A DNA stretch of 64,000 nt from Phormidium tenue FACHB-1050. GTDB taxonomy: Bacteria; Cyanobacteriota; Cyanobacteriia; Pseudanabaenales; Pseudanabaenaceae. The notes beneath the pieces were generated by a model that was not told where the DNA came from, did not search any database, and saw only the letters and a program-made list of their open reading frames with translations. Positions within the stretch are counted from its first letter, which is position 1, and each line of letters opens with the position of its first letter. The translations under genes were made by a program, and so were the position numbers. Location: NCBI RefSeq assembly GCF_014696925.1, contig NZ_JACJQY010000014.1, forward strand, positions 43,103 to 107,102, given 5' to 3'. Below are positions 40,914-49,919 of this stretch, piece after piece.

Positions 40914-41054
40914 TTACAAGTCGCCACTGTTAGCAGATAACAAAAAGATGATGACGGGGCCAGAAACGACAATCAGCGCTAAACAAGTCAATTGGAAAAT
41001 TAGCTGAAAATTAATACTGGAAAATGCGGAAAATACAGGGTTTAGGAAGTCCAT
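40914..41054 (-). CDS. psb30: Photosystem II protein Psb30 (Ycf12), 46 aa, absent from the ORF track
   Basis: MDFLNPVFSAFSSINFQLIFQLTCLALIVVSGPVIIFLLSANSGDL; one TM with ALIVxxGPxIIxLL and terminal GDL as in Ycf12. Confidence 0.82.
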   Translation of the reverse strand: MDFLNPVFSAFSSINFQLIFQLTCLALIVVSGPVIIFLLSANSGDL

Positions 41055-41135
41055 AGCGGTTTTCTTAAATATGATTAATAAATCAAACAAAATTCTAGAG
41101 ATATTCTAGCAAGCATCGCTACTCAAAAAATCTTT

Positions 41136-41192
41136 AAAACCCAGAAAATTAAAGAGGGGCGCTTTGCGCCCCTCTTTAATTTTCTGGGTTTT
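41136..41192. repeat. Perfect 27-bp-arm hairpin
   Basis: AAAACCCAGAAAATTAAAGAGGGGCGC-TTT-GCGCCCCTCTTTAATTTTCTGGGTTTT. Confidence 0.96.
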
Positions 41193-41259
41193 GTGAAAAC
41201 CTAAAATCGGTTTTGATAAAGAAGCGCTATCATTTGAAATATATTCAAAACATTCAGAA

Positions 41260-42171
41260 TTGGTAAGAGTTATACCTGTGCGTCATCGAATTTGGTTGTT
41301 GGCAATACTTGCTTCAGTTAGCGTTGGAGCCTCTCCACTACGCGCTCAAGCTCTTCTGCCTCACACAACAAGGATTAATTTTGGCAACTTAGAAGAGCAA
41401 GCGCTCAACTTGGCAAGGGAAGCCGCTCAACTTGCTCAATTTGAGCAGTACGATTTGGCATTACCTCGCGCTCGCCTAGCCGCACAACTAGCGCCCAAAG
41501 CATTTCAAACTCAAGGTATTCTCGGCAGTATCTATCTCCGTAAAGAGCAATATGCTGAAGCCATTACGGCTTTGAAATTGGCTCTTAATCTCAAAAAAGA
41601 TGAGCCGACGATTTTATTCAGTTTGGGGGCTGCCTATCTCCGCAATAAAAATTATCCCGAAGCAATTAGTCACCTCAAACAAGGACTAGCCCTTGAGCCA
41701 AAGGCGGCAACAGCAATGTTTGACCTCGGCAATGCTTACTTTTTGACCAAGCGTTATGACGAAGCAGTGACTATCTACAATGATGTCCTCGTAATCGATA
41801 ACAAGTTTTGGGCAGCAACTAATAACATCGGTCTAGTTGAGTATGAGCGTGGCAATGTCGATCAGGCGATCGCTAAATGGCAAAACTCACTCAAGCAAGC
41901 CGAAAAAGTTGAGTTTCTTGCCGCCGAGCCAACCCTTGCCCTTGCCACGGCTTTTTATCGTAAAGGCGATCGCACTAAAGCCGTTGAGCTAGCGGTAGAA
42001 GCGATGAAAATCGATCCACGCTATGGCAAAATTCCCTATCTAGTTGAAAATCTCTGGGGCGATCGGCTTATTGCTGATGTGCAAATCGTCTTGGCGCAAC
42101 CGCAAGTTAAGCAAATTTTAGCTGAGAGCGATCTTTCTACTCGCCAAGTTCCCAAGATTCGCCGTAATTAA
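41260..42171 (+). CDS. TPR repeat protein (secreted); start may be GTG 41278
   Basis: ALNLKKDEPTILFSLGAAYLRNKNYPEAISHLKQGLALEPKAATAMFDLGNAY. Confidence 0.88.
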   Translation: MVRVIPVRHRIWLLAILASVSVGASPLRAQALLPHTTRINFGNLEEQALNLAREAAQLAQFEQYDLALPRARLAAQLAPKAFQTQGILGSIYLRKEQYAEAITALKLALNLKKDEPTILFSLGAAYLRNKNYPEAISHLKQGLALEPKAATAMFDLGNAYFLTKRYDEAVTIYNDVLVIDNKFWAATNNIGLVEYERGNVDQAIAKWQNSLKQAEKVEFLAAEPTLALATAFYRKGDRTKAVELAVEAMKIDPRYGKIPYLVENLWGDRLIADVQIVLAQPQVKQILAESDLSTRQVPKIRRN

Positions 42172-42175
42172 TCAT

Positions 42176-42217
42176 AAAACCTAAAAAGGAGCCTTTAAAG
42201 GCTCCTTTTTAGGTTTT
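42176..42217. terminator. Perfect palindromic hairpin
   Basis: AAAACCTAAAAAGGAGCC-TTTAAA-GGCTCCTTTTTAGGTTTT. Confidence 0.75.
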
Positions 42218-42302
42218 AAATTACTTGAAATGTCCACTAATACCGATTCACGAAAGAGTGGTCACACTTTCGTGAATTATATCTGTCGCCATTCTTGTTA
42301 GA

Positions 42303-42345
42303 CAAATAATGTGAGGCGGCGCTTCGCGCCGCCTCACATTATTTG
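42303..42345. repeat. Perfect 20-bp-arm GGCGGCGC hairpin
   Basis: CAAATAATGTGAGGCGGCGC-TTC-GCGCCGCCTCACATTATTTG. Confidence 0.96.
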
Positions 42346-42391
42346 GGTTTTTATTTGTCCTGATACAGGTGTCTATAGCTATAAAAACCAA

Positions 42392-43651
42392 TTAGAAACT
42401 TGCGATCGCCTGTTCAACAATGGCTAGTGCTTGATCAATCTCCTCAGCCGAAACAATCAACGGAGGTACAAAGCGCACCACCTTCACACCCGCAGGCACT
42501 AACAACAAACCATGCTCAATTCCTGCGGCAACTACATCACGAGCTTGGATTTGGCTAGACTCTTGCAATACCAAACCATCGATCAAGCCCCAGCCACGGA
42601 CTGAAGCAATATGTTGGGGAAAGCGATCGCAAATAGCTTGCAACCCAGTCCGCAGTTGTTGACCACGTTCTCTGGCATTGGCGATCAGATTATCCTTGAC
42701 CATCGTGTTGCAAACCGACAGAGCCACGGCACAGGCAAAGGGATTACCGCCGAAGGTACTAGCATGATCGCCCGCTTCAAAGACATCACAACTTGCCTTG
42801 CACATCATCGCACCGATGGGAATACCGCCACCTAAGCCCTTTGCCGAAGTGAAGATATCGGGCTGAATGCCCAGATTTTCATAACCCCAGAGCATTCCAC
42901 TGCGTCCCATTCCCACTTGGACTTCATCAATAATCAACAGGATTTTCTTCTCGTCACAAATTTCGCGAATACGCGAGAAATAAGCGCGATCGCCAGGGTT
43001 AACACCGCCTTCACCTTGCAATGGTTCGAGCATGATCGCGCAGAGTCTGCCTTCATATTTTTTGACAGCATCTTCGAGAGCGGCGATATCGTTGTAAGGA
43101 ATATAGTCAAAACCTTGGACGAGGGGCGCAAAATTCTTGTGATATTTGGGCTGCCCTGTGGCGGTAACGGTGGCAAGGGTGCGTCCATGAAAACTAGCAT
43201 TTGCTGTCAAAATCAAAGGATCTTCGATACCAAGCTTGGTATGGGCATATTTACGCGCTAATTTAATCGCCCCTTCATTGGCTTCAGCACCAGAGTTACA
43301 GAAAAATGCTTTGTCAGCACAGGAGTTTTGTACCAGCCATTTAGCCAATTGACCTTGGGGTGCAAAATAAAACAAATTAGAGGCATGGTGCAAAGTTTGG
43401 ATTTGCTCAGTTACCGCTTTGACCATTGCAGGATGTGCGTGTCCCAACGTACAAGTAGCTATGCCAGCCACAAAATCTAAATATTCTTTGCCTGTGCTGT
43501 CCCATACTCGGCAGCCCTCGCCGCGCTCTAGGGCGATCGGAAAGCGAGCATAGGTACTCATCACATATTGATTAAACTCAGCGATCGCATCAGTTGCGAC
43601 TTGCGGATCAGCCTGAACTTGAGATTGTACTTCTAGCGTAGTTGGCGACAT
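42392..43651 (-). CDS. argD: Acetylornithine aminotransferase
   Basis: FVAGIATCTLGHAHPAMVKAV, FCNSGAEANEGAIKLARKYA, IDEVQVGMGRSG, TSAKGLGGGIPIGAM. Confidence 0.94.
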   Translation of the reverse strand: MSPTTLEVQSQVQADPQVATDAIAEFNQYVMSTYARFPIALERGEGCRVWDSTGKEYLDFVAGIATCTLGHAHPAMVKAVTEQIQTLHHASNLFYFAPQGQLAKWLVQNSCADKAFFCNSGAEANEGAIKLARKYAHTKLGIEDPLILTANASFHGRTLATVTATGQPKYHKNFAPLVQGFDYIPYNDIAALEDAVKKYEGRLCAIMLEPLQGEGGVNPGDRAYFSRIREICDEKKILLIIDEVQVGMGRSGMLWGYENLGIQPDIFTSAKGLGGGIPIGAMMCKASCDVFEAGDHASTFGGNPFACAVALSVCNTMVKDNLIANARERGQQLRTGLQAICDRFPQHIASVRGWGLIDGLVLQESSQIQARDVVAAGIEHGLLLVPAGVKVVRFVPPLIVSAEEIDQALAIVEQAIASF

Positions 43652-43735
43652 GGATAAAAATGTGATAATGCTGTTAATTTCATTATGAATGATATGAGAG
43701 TTTTCACGGGAACTTCTGTAGTGGAATTAGCGAAT

Positions 43736-43796
43736 AAACCCAAATTTTTTATTGAAAGTTTTGCTTTGCAAAACTTTCAATAAAAAATTTGGGTTT
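43736..43796. repeat. Perfect 29-bp-arm leader hairpin upstream of FHA-cyclase
   Basis: AAACCCAAATTTTTTATTGAAAGTTTTGC-TTT-GCAAAACTTTCAATAAAAAATTTGGGTTT. Confidence 0.96.
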
Positions 43797-43851
43797 TACT
43801 TCAGTGCTTTGCGCTGTAATGATATTCCAGTAGTCGCAGCAAATAAAAATA

Positions 43852-45551
43852 TGCCATACATTATTCAAAATCAAGGTACTCCCCATGAGCGCGTCTGCGA
43901 TCTAAAACATGGTGTAAATACGATCGGGAGAGGACTAGATAATAGTATTGTCGTAGAGGATGATGCTCGAAGTTTGTCACGTCATCATGCGGAAATTCAG
44001 GTAACAGATAAAGGACTATATGTTACCGATTTAAATAGTAGTAATGGCACTTTTGTTAATCAGGTCAAGATTATCCAACAAAAACTAAATCATGGGGATT
44101 TGGTGCAGTTTGGTAGTGTTGTATTTCGATTAGTTGATGAATCTCAATCTGGCACAACTTCTGGGGCTAACCCCACTAATCAAAATACAATTCCCAATTC
44201 AGGATTGTCGATTTTAATGCGAGTTTCTCCAGAGAAATCTCGTGTGAATATGCAAGATTTACTCCAACAGCAGAAGCTCGCAACCTCAGGCTCAGTGCTG
44301 ATGATTCAAGGTACTGATGAGGTGCAAAGGACATCGGCAAAGTTACGAGTTTTGTTGGAGGTTAGCCAAGAATTAGCCTCTCCAGAAGCCTATTCGGCTT
44401 TACCTGAAAAGATTTTAGAATTATTACTAAAAATCATGTCAGTCGATCGCGCCGTATTATTACTGATCGATGAGAAAACTGGGCAGTTAGAACCAAAAGC
44501 CTACAAATTTAGTAACCCCAATACAACGGCTGACCTTGATTTTTATAGTCGCAAAATCACTAATTTTGTCTTGAAACAAGGTGATGCGATCATTAGTGAT
44601 GATGCTTCGCTCGATCGCCGTTTTGATAGTTCACAGTCAATTATTCAACAATCGATCCAAGCGGCGATGTGTGCGCCCTTAAAGCCAAGAGATCAAGCGA
44701 TCGGTGTATTGTATGTGGATAATCTATCGCGTGGTCATGCATACCATAAAGAAGATCTAGAATTTTTGAGTAGTTTGGCAAATCAGGCGGCGATCGCGAT
44801 CGAAAATGCCCATCTTTATCGCAATATGCAATCAGAAGTGATTCGTCGCACCAAGTTAGAGCGATTTTTTCCTGCCGCCGTTAGCAAAAAAATTGAAGAA
44901 GGTTGGGACTTAAATCGGATTGTTGAAACAGAAGTCACCGCTTTGTTTTCTGATATTAGCGGTTTCACCGAAATGACTGCTCAAATGCAGCCGCGCAAGG
45001 TTCTCGAATTCTTGAATGAATATTTCAAGGTGATGGTCGAAGATATTGTCTTCCCCTTTGGTGGCACATTGGAAAAATATATTGCGGATGCCCTTTTAGC
45101 AGTCTGGGGTTCACCCTATCAAAAAGAGGATGACGCAGTGATGGCTGTGAATGCAGCGATCGCCATGCAATGGGCGATGAAACAATTAAATGAAGATTGG
45201 ACAGAACAAGGACGAGATCTCCAAATTCAGATTCACATTGGACTCAATACAGGCATGGTCGCCGCTGGTAATATTGGCTCTGAGAACCTGATTCAGTACA
45301 CGAATATTGGCGATACGATGAATGTGGCTAGTCGCATTTGCACAGCCGCCAAAGCGGGAGAAGTATTTATTTCTGAAAGTACAAAAGCCAAGATTTCTAG
45401 CTTAAATCTACCGTTAGAAAAGCTGGATTTGATTAAAGTAAAGGGTAAAGAAGAGCCATTGCAGTTATATCGAGTTCTTTGGGAAAATGTTGATGTCAAG
45501 GAAATGATCAGCAATATCAAAACAAGTTTTTCGGCTGGAGTCTCTCAGTAA
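43852..45551 (+). CDS. Class III adenylate/guanylate cyclase, FHA-GAF-CHD
   Basis: FHA (VNTIGRGLDNSIVVEDDARSLSRHHAEI), GAF, CHD (VTALFSDISGFTEMTAQM...GTLEKYIADALLAVWGSP); ATG 43852 preferred over the track start. Confidence 0.94.
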
Positions 45552-45558
45552 ACACACG

Positions 45559-45621
45559 ACCCAAAACAAAATTTTTTGAAAGTGTTGCTTCGCAACACTT
45601 TCAAAAAATTTTGTTTTGGGT
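45559..45621. repeat. Perfect 30-bp-arm leader hairpin upstream of NurA-like gene
   Basis: ACCCAAAACAAAATTTTTTGAAAGTGTTGC-TTC-GCAACACTTTCAAAAAATTTTGTTTTGGGT. Confidence 0.96.
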
Positions 45622-45701
45622 TTGAGTGCTAAGCGCTGGATGTTGCATTAATAGCTTGCTCCTGTATAATTCATTCCAAATTTACAGAGCTTATTTTCCA
45701 T

Positions 45702-46778
45702 ATGGTTACCAACCTTGTCAAACCACTAGCGGACAACTTTTGGAGCGAATATAACATTCGTCTAGAGCCTTGGAGTATGGGCTACGATGCGCCTGTCAGC
45801 ATCAATCCTGAAGAAATTCCCGCTAGTGACAAGGTAAATACTGAAGTTGAATTTAGCAATGGTGAATGGCAACCAATTAGGGCAGCGATCGCCCCTGAAC
45901 TGCCTAATCAAATTTTGTTTATTGATGGTCGATTGCGCCTTGATGCGAGCTTTCTGGGAAGGCGTGATGATGAGATTTTGTATGGAGCTTTTGCGACGAT
46001 TTCAGTGGGTGCAGTGTTAGTTGATCGCACGATCAGTAGAGCTAAATGTGTAGCAACAGAAGTAACCAGAATTATTGCTCTAGGCGGAAATTTGACTCCA
46101 CCCGTCACGTCAATCCCATGTCCTGTCAGTGGTCGAGGTGATTTGAAGTACGATCGCTGTTTGACTAGTAGTAACAATCAACCAGATACACCTTCTCAAC
46201 TAGTACAAAGCGAAATGCTCGATGAAGAACTACGGATTGCCAATGCACTCTCGTTAAACAAAGAACTAATCAAAGAGAATACGCTAATCGTCCGTGATGG
46301 TCCTTTGCTCTATCGGGTTTATCAGACTCCCTATGATACGATGGGCTACGTAAAAACGATGGGTAAAGCTTATCTTAAAGGAGACAATGCCCAAGTCATG
46401 CGATCGCTAAAGGTAGGAGAGCGCACACCGATTTTTCGGATTTCTAAAGCCAATGATTCCAATCTTAGTTGGTACTTGCGATCGGGCAGTAAAGATTTGA
46501 ACTTTAAAAAGCTGGGCTATCACGATCTGCATGGAATTATTCGGATTGATCTTGATGGCGCAATCCCTCTTGAAAGGGCTAAGGAGATCGCTGATCAAAG
46601 TACCTACTTAATTCCTCAATATGCCTCACATCCCACCCGCGATCCCCGTGCGCCGCAAAACCTCACGCCTGTGGGAGCCTTAGAAAAAGAGCTTGGGCGG
46701 AGAATGGGAAGCCGAGAACTAATTTCGCGGCGCTTGCGTAGTTTCTTAGCAGATTCTGCTAATTTTCAGTCGCTCTAG
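45702..46778 (+). CDS. Conserved cyanobacterial protein, possibly NurA nuclease-domain-like
   Basis: LFIDGRLRLDASF near N-terminus, LIVRDGPLLYRV, and C-terminal DPRAPQNLTPVGALEKELGRRMG; homology only suspected. Confidence 0.5.
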   Translation: MVTNLVKPLADNFWSEYNIRLEPWSMGYDAPVSINPEEIPASDKVNTEVEFSNGEWQPIRAAIAPELPNQILFIDGRLRLDASFLGRRDDEILYGAFATISVGAVLVDRTISRAKCVATEVTRIIALGGNLTPPVTSIPCPVSGRGDLKYDRCLTSSNNQPDTPSQLVQSEMLDEELRIANALSLNKELIKENTLIVRDGPLLYRVYQTPYDTMGYVKTMGKAYLKGDNAQVMRSLKVGERTPIFRISKANDSNLSWYLRSGSKDLNFKKLGYHDLHGIIRIDLDGAIPLERAKEIADQSTYLIPQYASHPTRDPRAPQNLTPVGALEKELGRRMGSRELISRRLRSFLADSANFQSL

Positions 46779-46874
46779 AACACACAATATTTTTTTTGTG
46801 GTGCGGCGAAGCCGCGCCACAAAAAATTTGGTTCTTTATTGTAAGATTAGCAAGATTAGACAGAATTAACTAGA

Positions 46875-47975
46875 TTGGCTCCACCAAACTCTCGAATCAA
46901 AGTATTTTTCTTAGTCATCGCCACGATCACATCGATGATGTCCCTCATCGCCATGTATCTAGACCGCGATGAACTGGTTTATATCGGACTTGCCATCATC
47001 TCGACGATTATCTTTCCAATTCTCTTACCGCCGTTCATAACAGCGATCGCCTCGTCGCCACTGGGAAAACGCTGGGATATTACCCTATCGATCATTCTCG
47101 CTGGAGTCGCCATATTAATGGCAACCCATGTCACCGAGTTTGATATTGCATTTGCAAGATGGTTTGACAGTCTGAAATGGGAAGCATTAGGAGCCGTAGG
47201 ACAGATTTTAATCGCGATTTTGGCGGTGTGGGTGGCTTGGCGACAAAATGAAATTTCGGAAAGTTTGACAGGTCAGCAAAATGTCATTACCCAACAGCAA
47301 ACCATTGACTCCTATTTCCAAGGGATTTCTGATCTCGTTCTCGATCCACAAGGACAATTGGAAGACTGGCCCCTAGAAAGAGCGATCGCTCAAGCCAGAA
47401 CCGCAGCATTGCTGGGGGGATGTGATGCTGATGGACGTGCGAAAATTATTCGCTTCTTGTCCAGTGCCAATCTTTTAACTCCACTCAAACGCGATGGCTT
47501 GCTTGGTCGTCCAATTCTGGATGGAACTGGCGGCTATGTAGTAGATTTGGCTAATGGAGTAAGGGTAGTTAATTTGGGAATGATGCTAGCTGGTCGTGAT
47601 GTTTGCAATACGGATTTGCGAAATGCGGATTTAAGCGGTGCGAATTTGATTAAGACAAATTTTGTGAATTGCGATCTTACGGGTTCAAACCTCGTGGGGG
47701 CGATCTTAGCTAAGGCAAACTTGCGCGGTACAGATCTTAGTCGAGTGAGGCTATTTTATGGCAACCTAGAAACGGCTTCTCCCCGCGATCGCCAACATCT
47801 CCCTAATTTCGAGACAGGAGAATATACAGGCGCAGTGGTGGAAGATGCAGACTTTAGCAAGGCGATCGATTTATCCGAAGAAACACGCCAATATCTCTGT
47901 GCATGGTGTGGCAAAAAATCTCGTAAAACTATCCCAGGAGGCTGTGAAGATGTACCAAATAGATTGGGGCGCTAA
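46875..47975 (+). CDS. Membrane protein with pentapeptide repeats
   Basis: TM segments, then NTDLRNADLSGANLIKTNFVNCDLTGSNLVGAILAKANLRGTDL. Confidence 0.88.
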   Translation: MAPPNSRIKVFFLVIATITSMMSLIAMYLDRDELVYIGLAIISTIIFPILLPPFITAIASSPLGKRWDITLSIILAGVAILMATHVTEFDIAFARWFDSLKWEALGAVGQILIAILAVWVAWRQNEISESLTGQQNVITQQQTIDSYFQGISDLVLDPQGQLEDWPLERAIAQARTAALLGGCDADGRAKIIRFLSSANLLTPLKRDGLLGRPILDGTGGYVVDLANGVRVVNLGMMLAGRDVCNTDLRNADLSGANLIKTNFVNCDLTGSNLVGAILAKANLRGTDLSRVRLFYGNLETASPRDRQHLPNFETGEYTGAVVEDADFSKAIDLSEETRQYLCAWCGKKSRKTIPGGCEDVPNRLGR

Positions 47976-48351
47976 AAGTTGCCAAGCTTCGCAACGCCAA
48001 AATTTATCACCACAAAGCAGAAATCACAGATTAGCGATCGCCACTTTCTTCAGTTTCCAGATCTCTGCAATTGCCATGATGCCGATGCTTAGTCTCGCCG
48101 AAACTCAGTCAAAACTATCTGTGCAGGAAGATACACCCGAAGAAGTTTTACGTGCCGAAATCTATACCGATGCGCGATCGCCGATCGATGGCAAACAACT
48201 CTCAGCCGCCGAATATACTGAACTCATGGAAAAACTGCGATCGCTAGATGGTATACCACCTGAAGATTTCGTCTCACCCAAGGTGCGCGAAGTCATCGGT
48301 CTATTAAAGCTTCGGAAATTCCTAAAACAGTTTATTCCATTTATCCCATAA
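47950..48351 (+). CDS. Conserved hypothetical protein, signal-anchor-like
   Basis: MYQIDWGAKSC...LAIATFFSFQISAIAMMPMLSLAETQ; internal ATG 47950 preferred. Confidence 0.6.
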   Translation: MYQIDWGAKSCQASQRQNLSPQSRNHRLAIATFFSFQISAIAMMPMLSLAETQSKLSVQEDTPEEVLRAEIYTDARSPIDGKQLSAAEYTELMEKLRSLDGIPPEDFVSPKVREVIGLLKLRKFLKQFIPFIP

Positions 48352-48424
48352 CTAGAGGCGACGATGGATGGCACGAAGAAACGCCCATCATCGCCTTCAC
48401 TACCAAAAACATGATCTATCAAAA

Positions 48425-49834
48425 ATGGCAATAATTATCGCAGGTGAGCGTAGTGGTGTAGGCAAGACCACCGTAACTTTGGCACTACTAGCAGCAATGA
48501 AAGCGCGATCGCAATCTGCTAAATCTCCCGTGCAATCTTTTAAAGTGGGACCCGATTACATCGATCCCATGTTCCATTCTTACATCACGGGGCTACCCTG
48601 TCGCAATCTCGATCCCGTCCTCACTTCTGAATCCTATGTAAAGGACTGTTTTGCGAAATATCGTCAGAAAGCTGAGTATGCAATTATCGAAGGAGTGATG
48701 GGGCTATTCGATGGCGCAACGGGGAAAGATGATACTGCTAGTACTGCTCACGTTGCAAGGCTGCTAAATGCGCCAGTAGTAATCATTCTTAACTGTGCTA
48801 GTACTTCGCGTTCAATTGCAGCGATCGCGCATGGATATCGCACCTTTGATCCACGCATTCACATTGCTGGTGTTGTGCTTAATCGCGTTGGTAGCGATCG
48901 CCATTTAGAGTTATTAACCCAAGCCTTAGAACCATTAAATTTACCAATCCTAGGTGTTCTCCGTCGCCAAGATGATATCTCTATTCCCGATCGCCATTTG
49001 GGACTAATTCCCACTGCGGAAATGTCTAATCTCGATGGAATTATTGAGCGATTAGCCCATCTAGGTGAGACTTGCTTTGATTGGGAGAAATTATTGCCAT
49101 TGATGGCAAGCCCTCACTCCCCATCCCCATCTCCTATGGGAGAGCAGGAGCAAGAAATATTACTCCCCTCTCCCCATGGGAGAGGGGCTGGGGGTGAGGG
49201 TATCCGCATTGCGATCGCACAAGATCGCGCTTTCAGTTTTTACTATGCTGATAATCTCGATTTGTTTAGAGAAATGGGTGCGGAGCTAATTCCTTGGAGT
49301 CCTATTAGCGATCACACCTTGCCAGAAAATATCCAAGGTTTATACTTTGGTGGCGGCTTTCCTGAAGTGTTTGCCAGCGAATTAGCCGAAAATAAGACTG
49401 CTAGAGAGTCTGTTTACAATGCGATCACATCAGGCATACCAACCTATGCCGAATGTGGAGGGTTAATGTATCTGTGCGATCGCATTGTTGATTTTCAGGA
49501 ACAGTCATTCCCAATGGTGAATATTTTCCCGACGGCAGCAAAAATGGGTAAGCGGCTAACTTTGGGATATCGTCAGGCGATCGCCTTGCAAGATAGCCCA
49601 TTAGTGAATAAAGGCGATCAAGTTTGGGGGCATGAGTTTCATCGTTCATCTTTAACTGAATTAAGCGATCGTCCCTTGTATTCTCTGCAAGGCTATGACT
49701 CGCATTTACAGTATCCATCTGAAGGATGGCAAAAATATCAAGTTCATGCTGCCTATACCCATCTCCATTTCGGCGCACAAACACATTTATTAGAAAGGTT
49801 TCTCACTAATTGCAATCAAGTCTCTCGACTATAG
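48425..49834 (+). CDS. cobB: Cobyrinate a,c-diamide synthase
   Basis: IIAGERSGVGKTTVTLALLAA, FKVGPDYIDPMFH, VMGLFDG, YAECGGLMYL. Confidence 0.96.
   Translation: MAIIIAGERSGVGKTTVTLALLAAMKARSQSAKSPVQSFKVGPDYIDPMFHSYITGLPCRNLDPVLTSESYVKDCFAKYRQKAEYAIIEGVMGLFDGATGKDDTASTAHVARLLNAPVVIILNCASTSRSIAAIAHGYRTFDPRIHIAGVVLNRVGSDRHLELLTQALEPLNLPILGVLRRQDDISIPDRHLGLIPTAEMSNLDGIIERLAHLGETCFDWEKLLPLMASPHSPSPSPMGEQEQEILLPSPHGRGAGGEGIRIAIAQDRAFSFYYADNLDLFREMGAELIPWSPISDHTLPENIQGLYFGGGFPEVFASELAENKTARESVYNAITSGIPTYAECGGLMYLCDRIVDFQEQSFPMVNIFPTAAKMGKRLTLGYRQAIALQDSPLVNKGDQVWGHEFHRSSLTELSDRPLYSLQGYDSHLQYPSEGWQKYQVHAAYTHLHFGAQTHLLERFLTNCNQVSRL
49111..49200. repeat. In-frame 90-nt dispersed repeat inside cobB
   Basis: CCCTCACTCCCCATCCCCATCTCCTATGGGAGAG...CTCCCCATGGGAGAGGGGCTGGGGGTGAGGG, encoding PHSPSPSPMGEQEQEILLPSPHGRGAGGEG. 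Confidence 0.85.
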
Positions 49835-49840
49835 CAAAAC

Positions 49841-49905
49841 ATCCTAAAACCCCAAAGACGAAAGGCGATGCGAAGCACCGCCTTTCATCTTTGGGGTTTT
49901 AGGAT
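49841..49905. repeat. 31-bp-arm hairpin (about 2 mismatches) upstream of mnmA
   Basis: ATCCTAAAACCCCAAAGACGAAAGGCGATGC-GAA-GCACCGCCTTTCATCTTTGGGGTTTTAGGAT. Confidence 0.93.
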
Positions 49906-49919
49906 ACAATTTAGGCTGA

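Noticed and set aside
43752-43851. N-terminal extension MKVLLCKTFNKKFGFYFSALRCNDIPVVAANK of the FHA cyclase
   Set aside because: It is the translation of the leader hairpin repeat; ATG 43852 begins the FHA domain.
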